Positions 1-5,097 of a stretch of DNA of 5,097 nt are shown one piece after another; position 1 is the stretch's first letter, and each line of letters opens with the position of its first letter. A program made the translations under genes and the position numbers. The notes beneath the pieces were generated by a model. That model was not told the DNA's origin, did not search any database, and was given only the letters and a program-made list of their open reading frames with translations. Location of the stretch: the NCBI GenBank assembly GCA_946886375.1, contig CAMPIL010000267.1, forward strand, positions 1 through 5,097, read 5' to 3'. Source of the DNA: an uncultured Phycisphaerales bacterium (lineage in GTDB: Bacteria > Planctomycetota > Phycisphaerae > Phycisphaerales > SM1A02).

Positions 1-1
1 C

Positions 2-2047
2 GACTTCATTCACTACACGATCATCGCAAACGTTGAACTTGCCGCCGCCAGCGCGCAAGCCCTGATTCAATCGGGCATTTCCAACGCTGAACTCGCGACA
101 CTGCTGGATGACACCATCGGCTCTCCCAAGCGGTTTGACGACGCCATGCTGCGGGCGCACATGGTGCCTGAACTTGAGCCCGTGGCTTCGGACCTTGCAC
201 ATCGAATTGAGCAGGGCCGGCTTGACCTTGCCCGAGATCCCAAGCGCATTGACCAGGCGATCGGCATGCTCACCGGCACGCTGCGTCAAAAGACGCTCGC
301 CAAGTCGCGGCTGATCGCCGCCAAGGAATACGCCGTGCCCGGACTGCTCAAGCAGATTACCGAGGGCCGCGATGAGCAACTCAAACTCGTCTGCCAGGAC
401 ATGCTGGTGCAGATCGGCGGCCCGGTCGTCGGCCCGCTGTGCGAGGCCCTGCCGCAGATGACCGGCGTGAGCCAGCGCGTGGCGTGCGATGTGCTGGCGA
501 TGATCAAGTATCCCAGTTCAGCGCCGTACCTGCGCGATTTGTCCATGGACGAAAAGGCCGATGGACCCGCCCGCGAAGCGGCCGCGCGCGCCTTCCGCGC
601 GGTCGGCGGCGTCGAGGCGAATCTTTCAACGCTGTACAGCAACCTGGCCCGCGATTACTTCGACGGCCACGAGTCGCTGATCGGTTTCCCGACCGAGCCG
701 ATGAACAACGTGTGGGCTTACAGCACCATCACTGGGCTCAGCCCCACGCCGATTCCCACCGCCATCTACAGCGAAGTCATGGCGATGCGCATCGCGGCCC
801 GCTCGCTGCGGTTTGACCCGGCCAACACTGCCGCAATCGACCTCTTTGTCGCCGCGAACCTCAAGCGCGAGAACGATTTGCCCGAAGGCGCCAGCGATGC
901 GATCTTTGGATCGCTGAAGTACACGCCCGAGTTCTATGCCACCGTCTTTGGCACGCAGACGTGCCTCAACGTGCTTGGCATGGGCATTGATCGTCTTGAC
1001 ACGCCACTGGTTCGCGATGCCATTACCGCGCTGTCCAAGACGACCGGCGGGGCAAATCTCTTTTCCCGTGGCGAAGGCCGGCAGCCGCTGCTTGAGGCGT
1101 TGAACTTCCCTGACCGCCGCGTGCAGTACGAAGGCGCGCTGACGCTCGGCCGCTCGCTGCCGCAGAAGACCTTCAACGGCGACGGCAGCGTGGTGCCGAT
1201 CCTCGCCTCTGCGGTGCGCATGGGCAACAAGTCTCTGGCGCTTGTGGTTTCCGCCGACGATGAAGATCGCAAGAACCAGGTCTCTCAACTGGAGAAGATG
1301 GGGTTTGATATCGTCGGGGCGGGCATGAACGTGACCGCGTTGCAGCCGGACATCGCCAAAGCGATTGGCGTGGACCTGATTTCGGTTCGCATGAACAGCG
1401 CGGAGGAAGCGCAGCAGACCATCGCATCGCTGCGGTCGATCCCCAAGACCGCGGCCGCGCCGGTGATCGTGATCGCCAGCGGCGTGGACATGCCGGCTCT
1501 GACGCGCGTGTACCGTGATGATCGCCGGGTCAATCCGGTGCGTCCGGGCATCAACGACCAGGAATTCACCGCCGCGGTTGATGCGGTGATGAAGAGCGCA
1601 TCGGGCGGCCGCATCACCGAGGCCGAAGCCGAGGAATACGCGATCAAGGCATTGTCGGTGCTGCGCGACATCGCCATCTCCCGCAATCCCATTTTCAAGG
1701 TTGTGGACGCGGAAATGGCGATCAGCGATGCGTTGACCACGCGCACCGGCGGCATCCGCCTGCTGGTGGCGGACATCATGGCGTTGATCGACACGGATTC
1801 GGCCCAGCGCAAGCTGTTTGATGCCGCCCTTGCCGCGCAAGGCGATGAGCAGGTGGAACTGCTGAACCGCGTTGCGGATTCGGTGCGGCTGATCGGCGAT
1901 CGGGCCGAGAAGCGGCACGTGGATGCGCTGATCGACCTCATCGCCAACGCGACCGGTCCCACTGCCGACGCCGCCGCATCCGTCCACGGCGCGATGAACC
2001 TTCCGACCAGCGATGCGGTGAGACTGATCCCGCAGCCGCAGGGATGA
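2..2047 (+). CDS. HEAT-repeat-like protein with embedded degenerate receiver domain (5' partial)
   Basis: The reading frame is open from the left edge to a TGA at 2045-2047, giving 681 visible residues. The first in-frame ATG is at 146, but the 48 codons before it are open and look protein-like (rich in short amphipathic helices), so the true start lies upstream of the window. Visible residues about 109-213 form paired helices of HEAT/armadillo type. Residues about 255-290 have a TPR-like helix pair (SLRFDPANTAA), and helices resume at about 358-410. Residues about 412-532 resemble a CheY-like receiver: a beta strand ending in an acidic pair (SADDED, D419/D420), then a VDLISVR strand, a PVIVIAS strand and a final VRP turn. 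The phospho-acceptor Asp position holds Arg463 and the conserved Lys is Arg514, so it is probably a pseudo-receiver. Residues about 540-668 are again helical. HEAT-type repeats usually mediate protein binding. A scaffold role is inferred and no enzymatic function is recognised. Confidence 0.8.
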   Translation, partial: DFIHYTIIANVELAAASAQALIQSGISNAELATLLDDTIGSPKRFDDAMLRAHMVPELEPVASDLAHRIEQGRLDLARDPKRIDQAIGMLTGTLRQKTLAKSRLIAAKEYAVPGLLKQITEGRDEQLKLVCQDMLVQIGGPVVGPLCEALPQMTGVSQRVACDVLAMIKYPSSAPYLRDLSMDEKADGPAREAAARAFRAVGGVEANLSTLYSNLARDYFDGHESLIGFPTEPMNNVWAYSTITGLSPTPIPTAIYSEVMAMRIAARSLRFDPANTAAIDLFVAANLKRENDLPEGASDAIFGSLKYTPEFYATVFGTQTCLNVLGMGIDRLDTPLVRDAITALSKTTGGANLFSRGEGRQPLLEALNFPDRRVQYEGALTLGRSLPQKTFNGDGSVVPILASAVRMGNKSLALVVSADDEDRKNQVSQLEKMGFDIVGAGMNVTALQPDIAKAIGVDLISVRMNSAEEAQQTIASLRSIPKTAAAPVIVIASGVDMPALTRVYRDDRRVNPVRPGINDQEFTAAVDAVMKSASGGRITEAEAEEYAIKALSVLRDIAISRNPIFKVVDAEMAISDALTTRTGGIRLLVADIMALIDTDSAQRKLFDAALAAQGDEQVELLNRVADSVRLIGDRAEKRHVDALIDLIANATGPTADAAASVHGAMNLPTSDAVRLIPQPQG
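1235..1597 (+). other. Pseudo-receiver (CheY-like) domain within the HEAT-like protein
   Basis: This segment encodes a strand/helix alternation of receiver type: LALVVSADDEDR, then a helix with QLEKMGF, DIVGAGM, VDLISVRM, a helix, PVIVIASG and VNPVRPG. The N-terminal acidic pair is kept. The position five residues after the VD aspartate, where receivers have the phosphorylated Asp, is Arg, and the KP motif is RP. The Thr/Ser site is Ala followed by Ser. Such changes are typical of receivers that no longer accept phosphate. The assignment is by pattern reading only, so the fold call is moderately sure and the loss of phosphorylation follows from it. Confidence 0.6.
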
Positions 2048-2057
2048 CGCACCGCAC

Positions 2058-2705
2058 ATGGGTGCGGCTGGGGTTTCGATCGTGGCGCACAAACGATTCA
2101 CGCCGCCGTATCGCATTCGCACGCCGCGGCTGATGCTGCGCTGCTGGGAGACTTCTGATGCGCCGGCGTTGATCGCCGCCATCACTACAAGCCTCGATCA
2201 CCTTCGCATGTGGATGCCTTGGGCGATGCAGGAACCGGAATCGCTCGAGGCCAAGGCCAGGCGAATCGAATCGTTCCGGTCGGAGTTTGAATCAGGCGAG
2301 TCATTTCTGTACGGCGTGTTCGATCCTGGTGAACGCGAGGTGCTGGGTGCGGTGGGGGCGCACGGTCGGATCGGAGCCGGGGCGCGCGAGATCGGCTACT
2401 GGATGCGGGTCGATCAGACTGGCCGGGGCTACGCGACCGAAGCCGCCGGCGCACTGACGCGAATCGGATTTGAGCGCGAAGGACTGCGGCGATTTGAGAT
2501 TCACTGCGATCCGCAAAACCTCGCCAGCGCGGCGGTGCCTCGCAAACTCGGATTTCAGCACGCCGTCACGATTTCCGGTTGCGTGAAGGATCAGCACACC
2601 GGCCCGCGCGACACGGCAATCTGGGCACTGACCAGCGCGATGTACCCGGCCAGCGCCGCTGCGACTGCAGGCTTTGAGGCGGCGGACTGCGACCGCCAGT
2701 CATAA
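2058..2705 (+). CDS. GNAT family N-acetyltransferase, RimJ/RimL-like
   Basis: This 215-residue protein fits the RimJ/RimL (Acetyltransf_3) branch of GNAT enzymes, which transfer acetyl from acetyl-CoA to an amino group, often the N-terminus of a ribosomal protein, sometimes an antibiotic or another small molecule. Family marks are the opening RIRTPRLMLR (20-29), strand EIGYWMRVDQ (111-120), the acetyl-CoA pyrophosphate loop TGRGYATEAAGAL (121-133) and the closing NLASAAVPRKLGF (154-166). It is cytosolic, with no signal peptide or membrane segment. An Ala-rich tail of about 25 residues follows the catalytic fold. It begins 10 bp after the upstream stop, which suggests cotranscription. The ATG at 2058 has only a distant AGGGA (2040-2044). 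A GTG at 2082 with GGGG at 2070-2073 (8-nt spacing) would give MAHKRF..., and is a credible alternative start. The substrate cannot be told from the sequence. Confidence 0.9.
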   Translation: MGAAGVSIVAHKRFTPPYRIRTPRLMLRCWETSDAPALIAAITTSLDHLRMWMPWAMQEPESLEAKARRIESFRSEFESGESFLYGVFDPGEREVLGAVGAHGRIGAGAREIGYWMRVDQTGRGYATEAAGALTRIGFEREGLRRFEIHCDPQNLASAAVPRKLGFQHAVTISGCVKDQHTGPRDTAIWALTSAMYPASAAATAGFEAADCDRQS

Positions 2706-2821
2706 CGAGCGGGGGCAGTTGCTGATGGATCGGAGGCAATTGCTCTGGCCTGTGGCGCGTTGGCTTGAGGCGGCGATTTGGGATATCCTTGCCATTCTCG
2801 TGCTCATTGAGTCACGGCGGC
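2706..2821 (+). other. Intergenic spacer before tRNA-Thr
   Basis: I see no convincing gene in this stretch. The short reading frame that begins at 2674 (or at the ATG 2725) runs through the tRNA and is not believed. A weak promoter for the tRNA may lie at 2760-2789. No hairpin followed by a T-run is visible after the acetyltransferase stop. Confidence 0.5.
2760..2789 (+). promoter_or_regulatory. Possible sigma70-type promoter for tRNA-Thr
   Basis: TTGGCT (2760-2765) and TATCCT (2784-2789) are separated by 18 bp, each matching four of six bases of the sigma70 boxes. Transcription would start near 2796, leaving a leader of about 26 nt before the tRNA 5' end at 2822. The match is weak and the planctomycete consensus is not well fixed in my knowledge, so this is tentative. 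Confidence 0.3.
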
Positions 2822-2894
2822 GCCACCCTAGCTCAGCCGGTAGAGCGGAGCTTTCGTAAAGCTCAGGTCGCGGGTTCGAGTCCCGCGGGTGGCT
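2822..2894 (+). tRNA. tRNA-Thr (anticodon CGT)
   Basis: The full cloverleaf can be folded by eye. The acceptor stem GCCACCC (2822-2828) pairs with GGGTGGC (2887-2893). The D stem is GCTC/GAGC (2831-2834, 2843-2846) with loop AGCCGGTA. The anticodon stem GAGCT/AGCTC (2848-2852, 2860-2864) holds loop TTCGTAA, so the anticodon is CGT (2855-2857), reading ACG threonine codons. The variable loop is AGGTC, the T stem is GCGGG/CCCGC (2870-2874, 2882-2886) and the T loop is TTCGAGT. The discriminator base is T2894, as is common for tRNA-Thr. All stems are perfectly paired. CCA is not encoded, so it must be added by a nucleotidyltransferase. Confidence 0.97.
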
Positions 2895-2941
2895 TTCTCT
2901 CGGAATGTGCCGCCTTTCGCGTCGATTCGCCCTTGCCCAGC

Positions 2942-2946
2942 GGAGA
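2942..2946 (+). promoter_or_regulatory. Shine-Dalgarno site for the cyclopropane synthase gene
   Basis: GGAGA lies 9 nt before the ATG at 2956, which is good spacing. A second GGAG at 2951-2954 sits only one base from the ATG and is too close to work. This site supports 2956 as the start over the in-frame ATG at 2905, which has no such site. Confidence 0.65.
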
Positions 2947-2955
2947 TCGCGGAGC

Positions 2956-3822
2956 ATGAGCCAACTCCAGCCGTTCTACGAACAGGTCCAGGCCCACTAC
3001 GATTTGTCCGACGACTTCTTCGGCCTGTTTCTTGATCCTTCGCGCACGTACAGTTGCGCGTACTTCCAGCGCGAGGACATGTCGCTGCAGGAAGCCCAAT
3101 TGGCGAAGATCGACTTGTCGCTGGGCAAATGCGATCTGAAGCCGGGGATGAGATTGCTCGACATTGGCTGCGGATGGGGCGCGACCGCGTTGCGCGCTGC
3201 ACAGCATCACAACGTCAACGTCATCGGCCTCACCCTCAGCCGCAACCAGCATTCCTATGCATCTGATTTGGCGCGAGAAGTTCCCGCCTCGTGCGGCTGG
3301 GTTGAATTCCGGCTGCAGGGCTGGGAGGAATTCAGCGAGCCTGTGGATCGCATCGTGAGCATCGGCGCGTTCGAGCACTTTCGCAAATCGCGATACGAAG
3401 CGTTCTTCTCGAAGTGCAGGCAACTGCTGCCTGCCGAGGGAAGAATGCTGCTGCACACGATTGTGATGACTGATCCGCAGACGCTGCAAGGCCAGGGGCT
3501 CCACATCGAACACGAGCACGTGCTGTTCGCCAAGTTCATCGGCGAAAAAATCTTCCCAGGCGGGCAATTGTGCTTTCCGTCAATGATCATCAACCACGCA
3601 CAGCGCGCAGGATTCAAAGTCGAGCGAACTCAGTCACTGCGGCTGCATTACGCGCGAACGCTGGATTGCTGGGCGGCAAACCTGCAATCCCGCAGCACCG
3701 AAGCGATCGCGCTGACTTCGCAACAGGTGTTCGACGATTACCTGAACTACTTCACCGGCTGCGCAAGGTATTTCCGCAGCGGACATATTGATGTGATGCA
3801 GTTTACGCTGGCGATGCGTTAG
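2956..3822 (+). CDS. Cyclopropane-fatty-acyl-phospholipid synthase, mycolic acid cyclopropane synthase (CmaA)-like
   Basis: This SAM-dependent class I methyltransferase is 288 residues long. The family adds a methylene (or methyl) group from S-adenosylmethionine across the double bond of unsaturated acyl chains at the membrane face. Visible marks are HYDLSDDFF (14-22), TYSCAYF (31-37), the SAM loop LLDIGCGWG (67-75), GLTLSRNQ (91-98), LQGWEEF (120-126), DRIVSIGAFEHF (131-142), LLHT (165-168), KIFPGGQ (198-204) and HYARTLDCWA (231-240). The bicarbonate ligands recalled from mycobacterial CmaA1 all have counterparts: Cys34, Ile136, Glu140, His167 and Tyr232. Length and wording match CmaA/MmaA/PcaA (about 287-300 residues), not E. 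coli Cfa (about 382), which has an N-terminal extension missing here. The ATG at 2956 is chosen over 2905 because of its Shine-Dalgarno and because MSQLQPFYEQVQAHYD is where relatives begin. Since mycolates are not expected in this host, the substrate is probably a phospholipid acyl chain. Confidence 0.93.
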   Translation: MSQLQPFYEQVQAHYDLSDDFFGLFLDPSRTYSCAYFQREDMSLQEAQLAKIDLSLGKCDLKPGMRLLDIGCGWGATALRAAQHHNVNVIGLTLSRNQHSYASDLAREVPASCGWVEFRLQGWEEFSEPVDRIVSIGAFEHFRKSRYEAFFSKCRQLLPAEGRMLLHTIVMTDPQTLQGQGLHIEHEHVLFAKFIGEKIFPGGQLCFPSMIINHAQRAGFKVERTQSLRLHYARTLDCWAANLQSRSTEAIALTSQQVFDDYLNYFTGCARYFRSGHIDVMQFTLAMR

Positions 3823-3856
3823 CCCTGCAAGCGGATGTGCAGCAACGATCGCGCGA

Positions 3857-3878
3857 GCACCGCATGGTAATGCGGTGC
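3857..3878 (+). terminator. Perfect 9-bp hairpin after the cyclopropane synthase gene
   Basis: GCACCGCAT (3857-3865) and ATGCGGTGC (3870-3878) are exact inverted repeats around the 4-nt loop GGTA, 35 bp after the TAG stop. This is a strong stem and may end the upstream transcript or stabilise its 3' end. No T-run follows, so it is not a textbook intrinsic terminator. The call as a terminator is inferred from position and stem strength. Confidence 0.45.
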
Positions 3879-3889
3879 CCGGTTGCGGC

Positions 3890-3940
3890 GCGCGGGGGCG
3901 CGCATCACCTTGCGGTGCAGTGCTCCCGCGTTTCACGCGG
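3890..3940 (+). other. Two further GC-rich hairpins in the intergenic region
   Basis: GCGCG (3890-3894) pairs with CGCGC (3899-3903) around GGGG, and CCGCG (3926-3930) pairs with CGCGG (3936-3940) around TTTCA. Between them the octamer TGCGGTGC (3911-3918) repeats 3871-3878 exactly, so it could also pair with GCACCGCA at 3857-3864 in place of the first hairpin. Such short GC-rich stems arise easily by chance. No gene is seen in this stretch. Confidence 0.35.
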
Positions 3941-3945
3941 CCGGC

Positions 3946-3974
3946 TTGACCTGTGCCAAACACCCGGCTATACA
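3946..3974 (+). promoter_or_regulatory. Sigma70-like promoter of the tetR-permease operon
   Basis: TTGACC (3946-3951, five of six bases of the -35 consensus) is followed after exactly 17 bp by TATACA (3969-3974, four of six of the -10 consensus). Transcription should begin near 3980-3982, about 20 nt before the GTG start. That start point lies inside the left arm of the palindrome at 3976-4001, an arrangement expected for repression by blocking of the promoter. Confidence 0.65.
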
Positions 3975-3975
3975 T

Positions 3976-4001
3976 ACGTTTCAAACAGGCGTTTGAAATG
4001 T
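3976..4001 (+). promoter_or_regulatory. Palindromic operator, probable TetR-repressor autoregulatory site
   Basis: TTTCAAAC (3979-3986) and GTTTGAAA (3991-3998) are perfect inverted arms around AGGC. Beyond one mismatched pair (3978/3999) the symmetry continues for two more pairs (3977/4000 and 3976/4001), so 26 bp are symmetric with one mismatched pair outside the 4-bp centre. The site begins 1 bp after the -10 box, covers the expected transcription start and the only purine-rich candidate ribosome site (AGG, 3987-3989), and reaches the GTG start. Its CAAAC-N4-GTTTG core agrees with the motif I recall for PsrA, a fatty-acid-sensing TetR regulator of Pseudomonas. Binding by the adjacent repressor is inferred. 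Confidence 0.72.
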
Positions 4002-4668
4002 GACATCGCTTTCCAGCTCAACTTGCGAGACGCGAAACCGGCTGATCGAGGCGGCCGGCGAGGTATTTGCAGAGCAAGGCTTCCGCAACGCCACGGTGCG
4101 GGATATCTGTGACCGGGCCGGGGCGAACTTGGCCTCAGTCAACTACCACTTTCAATCGAAGGAGCAGTTGTACGCAACGGTGCTGCGTCACGCTCACGGC
4201 TGCTCGGTGGACCAGTATCCGCCGACGTGTGGCCTGGGTCAGCACGCCACGCCGCGCGAGCGGCTGCTGGCGTTCGTGCGATCGTTTCTGCTGCGCATTT
4301 TCGACACCGGCCGGCCGGCGTGGTTTGGCAAGTTGATGGCCCGTGAGATGGTCGAGCCGACCGCCGCGCTGGATGAACTGGTTGAGCGAGGCATTCGACC
4401 GCAGGCTCAGATGCTTTCGGAGATCGTGCGCAGCATCGTCAGCGATCCGGTTGAAGACGACCTGGTGCGCCGCTGCGTCGCCAGCATCGTCGGCCAATGC
4501 GTCTTCTACCACCATGCCCGTCCAGTGATTGAGCGGCTGTATCCCGAGCAGGCGTACCAGCCCTCGGACATCGAGCAGATCGCTCAGCACATCACGCAAT
4601 TCTCATACGAGGCTCTGCAGCACCTGCGCAGCGGCGAACAGCAGAACCGCGCGGAGGTCGGCTCATGA
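4000..4668 (+). CDS. TetR/AcrR family transcriptional repressor, CecR (YbiH)-like
   Basis: The 222-residue product has an N-terminal TetR DNA-binding domain: helix 1 TRNRLIEAAGEVFAEQGF (11-28), then TVRDICDRAG (32-41) and recognition helix NLASVNYHFQSKEQLY (43-58). The rest is a helical ligand-binding and dimer domain. KLMAREMVEPTAALDELVE (111-129) and the late QCVFYHHARPVIERL (166-180) match the CecR/YbiH type, whose E. coli member controls a drug-efflux ABC system. The GTG at 4000 is the only possible start for a full HTH: the in-frame TGA at 3994-3996 lies two codons upstream, and the ATG at 3998 is followed at once by TGA. The Shine-Dalgarno is poor. The gene has its own promoter and palindromic operator, and its stop overlaps the permease start, so it probably represses itself and the exporter. 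The ligand is unknown; a hydrophobic or lipid-like molecule is a guess from the operator and neighbours. Confidence 0.93.
   Translation: MTSLSSSTCETRNRLIEAAGEVFAEQGFRNATVRDICDRAGANLASVNYHFQSKEQLYATVLRHAHGCSVDQYPPTCGLGQHATPRERLLAFVRSFLLRIFDTGRPAWFGKLMAREMVEPTAALDELVERGIRPQAQMLSEIVRSIVSDPVEDDLVRRCVASIVGQCVFYHHARPVIERLYPEQAYQPSDIEQIAQHITQFSYEALQHLRSGEQQNRAEVGS
4653..4657 (+). promoter_or_regulatory. Strong Shine-Dalgarno for the ABC permease
   Basis: GGAGG lies within the end of the repressor gene, 7 nt before the ATG at 4665. It is the best ribosome site in the window and fixes the permease start. It contrasts with the poor site of the repressor itself, suggesting that the permease is translated more strongly than its regulator from the same mRNA. 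Confidence 0.8.
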
Positions 4669-5097
4669 ACCGCGTCGCGCTGCGCATGTTGATGGGCGAT
4701 CGGGCCAAGTACATTGGCATCATCATCGGCCTGACGTTTGCGTCGCTGTTGATCACGCAGCAGGCGGGCATCTTCGTCGGCCTAATGATGCGGACCTATG
4801 GATTCGTCAGCGACACCGGCCTGCCGGACATCTGGGTGATGGACTCCAAGGTGCAGTTCATCGACGATCTGAAGCCGATGCAGGACACGCAGATTCTCCG
4901 TGTGCGCGGCATTGAGGGCGTTGAATGGGCGGTGCCGCTGTACAAGGGATTGCTCAAGGCACGGCTGGCGGATGGTAGTTTTCAGACCTGCAACGTGATC
5001 GGTCTGGATGATGCGACGTTGATCGGCGGCCCGCCCGAGATGGTCCAGGGCGAATTGGCGGATCTCCGTCGGGCTGAGGGCGTCATCGTGGACGATG
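4665..5097 (+). CDS. ABC transporter permease, DevC/FtsX (MacB)-like (3' partial)
   Basis: 144 residues are visible and the frame runs off the right edge; family members are usually near 380-400 residues. A short basic N-terminus (MNRVALRMLMGDRAKY, 1-16) precedes one membrane helix at about 17-40 (IGIIIGLTFASLLI and onward). A periplasmic region of MacB core type follows, with DIWVMDSKVQFIDDLKP (55-71) and VRGIEGVEWAVPLYKG (80-95). This wording is typical of DevC-like permeases, which in Anabaena act with DevB (membrane-fusion protein) and DevA (ATPase) to export heterocyst glycolipids. The start overlaps the repressor stop as ATGA (4665-4668), a sign of translational coupling. The partner ATPase and HlyD-like adaptor are predicted to follow just outside the window. 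The substrate is unknown. Confidence 0.88.
   Translation, partial: MNRVALRMLMGDRAKYIGIIIGLTFASLLITQQAGIFVGLMMRTYGFVSDTGLPDIWVMDSKVQFIDDLKPMQDTQILRVRGIEGVEWAVPLYKGLLKARLADGSFQTCNVIGLDDATLIGGPPEMVQGELADLRRAEGVIVDD

Noticed and set aside
626..2185. Long minus-strand reading frame (519 codons) opposite the HEAT-like gene
   Set aside because: It is antisense to a well-supported protein, rich in Arg, His and Gly, lacks domain-like motifs, and arises from codon bias in GC-rich DNA.
2681..2701. Overlapping inverted repeats GGCGG/CCGCC and GACTG/CAGTC at the end of the acetyltransferase gene
   Set aside because: Stems are only 5 bp, lie inside the coding region and have no following T-run, so a terminator call is not supported.
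2674..2859. Small + strand reading frame with a hydrophobic stretch (AAIWDILAILVLI)
   Set aside because: It overlaps the acetyltransferase end, runs through the tRNA anticodon stem and stops at TAA formed by the anticodon loop, so it is not a credible gene.
2905..2955. 17-residue N-terminal extension of the CFA synthase from the ATG at 2905
   Set aside because: It is Arg/Ser-rich, has no ribosome site, and is absent from the family; 2956 has a good Shine-Dalgarno.
2863..3567. Minus-strand reading frame (234 codons) opposite the CFA synthase and ending in the tRNA
   Set aside because: The + strand gene has full catalytic motifs. The C-terminal PPAGLEPAT wording is the usual false translation of a tRNA T-arm.
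4529..4915. + strand reading frame spanning the repressor-permease junction
   Set aside because: It is out of frame with both real genes and is Arg/His/Ser-rich nonsense; the ATGA-coupled permease explains the region.

Overview
The window is GC-rich and all recognisable genes lie on the + strand. A planctomycete, most likely of the Phycisphaerae type, is my best guess for the host. The guess rests on the large HEAT/receiver-like protein and the style of the DevC-like permease. It is an inference from recollected protein families, not a measured placement.

Layout: (1) 2-2047, the 3' part of a large helical-repeat protein (681 residues visible) with a degenerate response-regulator receiver-like domain embedded in it. 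It is open at the left edge. (2) 2058-2705, a RimJ/RimL-type GNAT N-acetyltransferase only 10 bp downstream, probably in the same transcript. (3) 2822-2894, a complete tRNA-Thr with anticodon CGT and no encoded CCA. (4) 2956-3820/3822, a 288-residue SAM-dependent cyclopropane-fatty-acyl-phospholipid synthase that strongly resembles the mycobacterial mycolic acid cyclopropane synthases (CmaA/MmaA/PcaA), with the bicarbonate-site residues intact. (5) 3823-3999, an intergenic region with a perfect 9-bp hairpin, further GC-rich hairpins, a good sigma70-like promoter and a palindromic operator. (6) 4000-4668, a TetR-family repressor of CecR/YbiH-like build starting at GTG. (7) 4665 to the right edge, the start of a DevC/FtsX-like ABC transporter permease that overlaps the repressor by 4 bp (ATGA).

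The most informative part is the right third. The promoter, palindrome, repressor and permease form a compact regulatory unit. The palindrome (CAAAC-N4-GTTTG core) covers the expected transcription start, the ribosome-binding region and the GTG codon, so autorepression of a repressor-exporter operon is the natural reading. The core matches what I recall of the site for the fatty-acid-responsive TetR regulator PsrA, and the recognition helix here (NLASVNYHF) is close to that of PsrA. With a fatty-acyl-modifying enzyme just upstream and a DevC-type (glycolipid exporter-like) permease downstream, a link to membrane lipid or hydrophobic compound export is a testable hypothesis. I see no mobile element, CRISPR array or clear phage feature.
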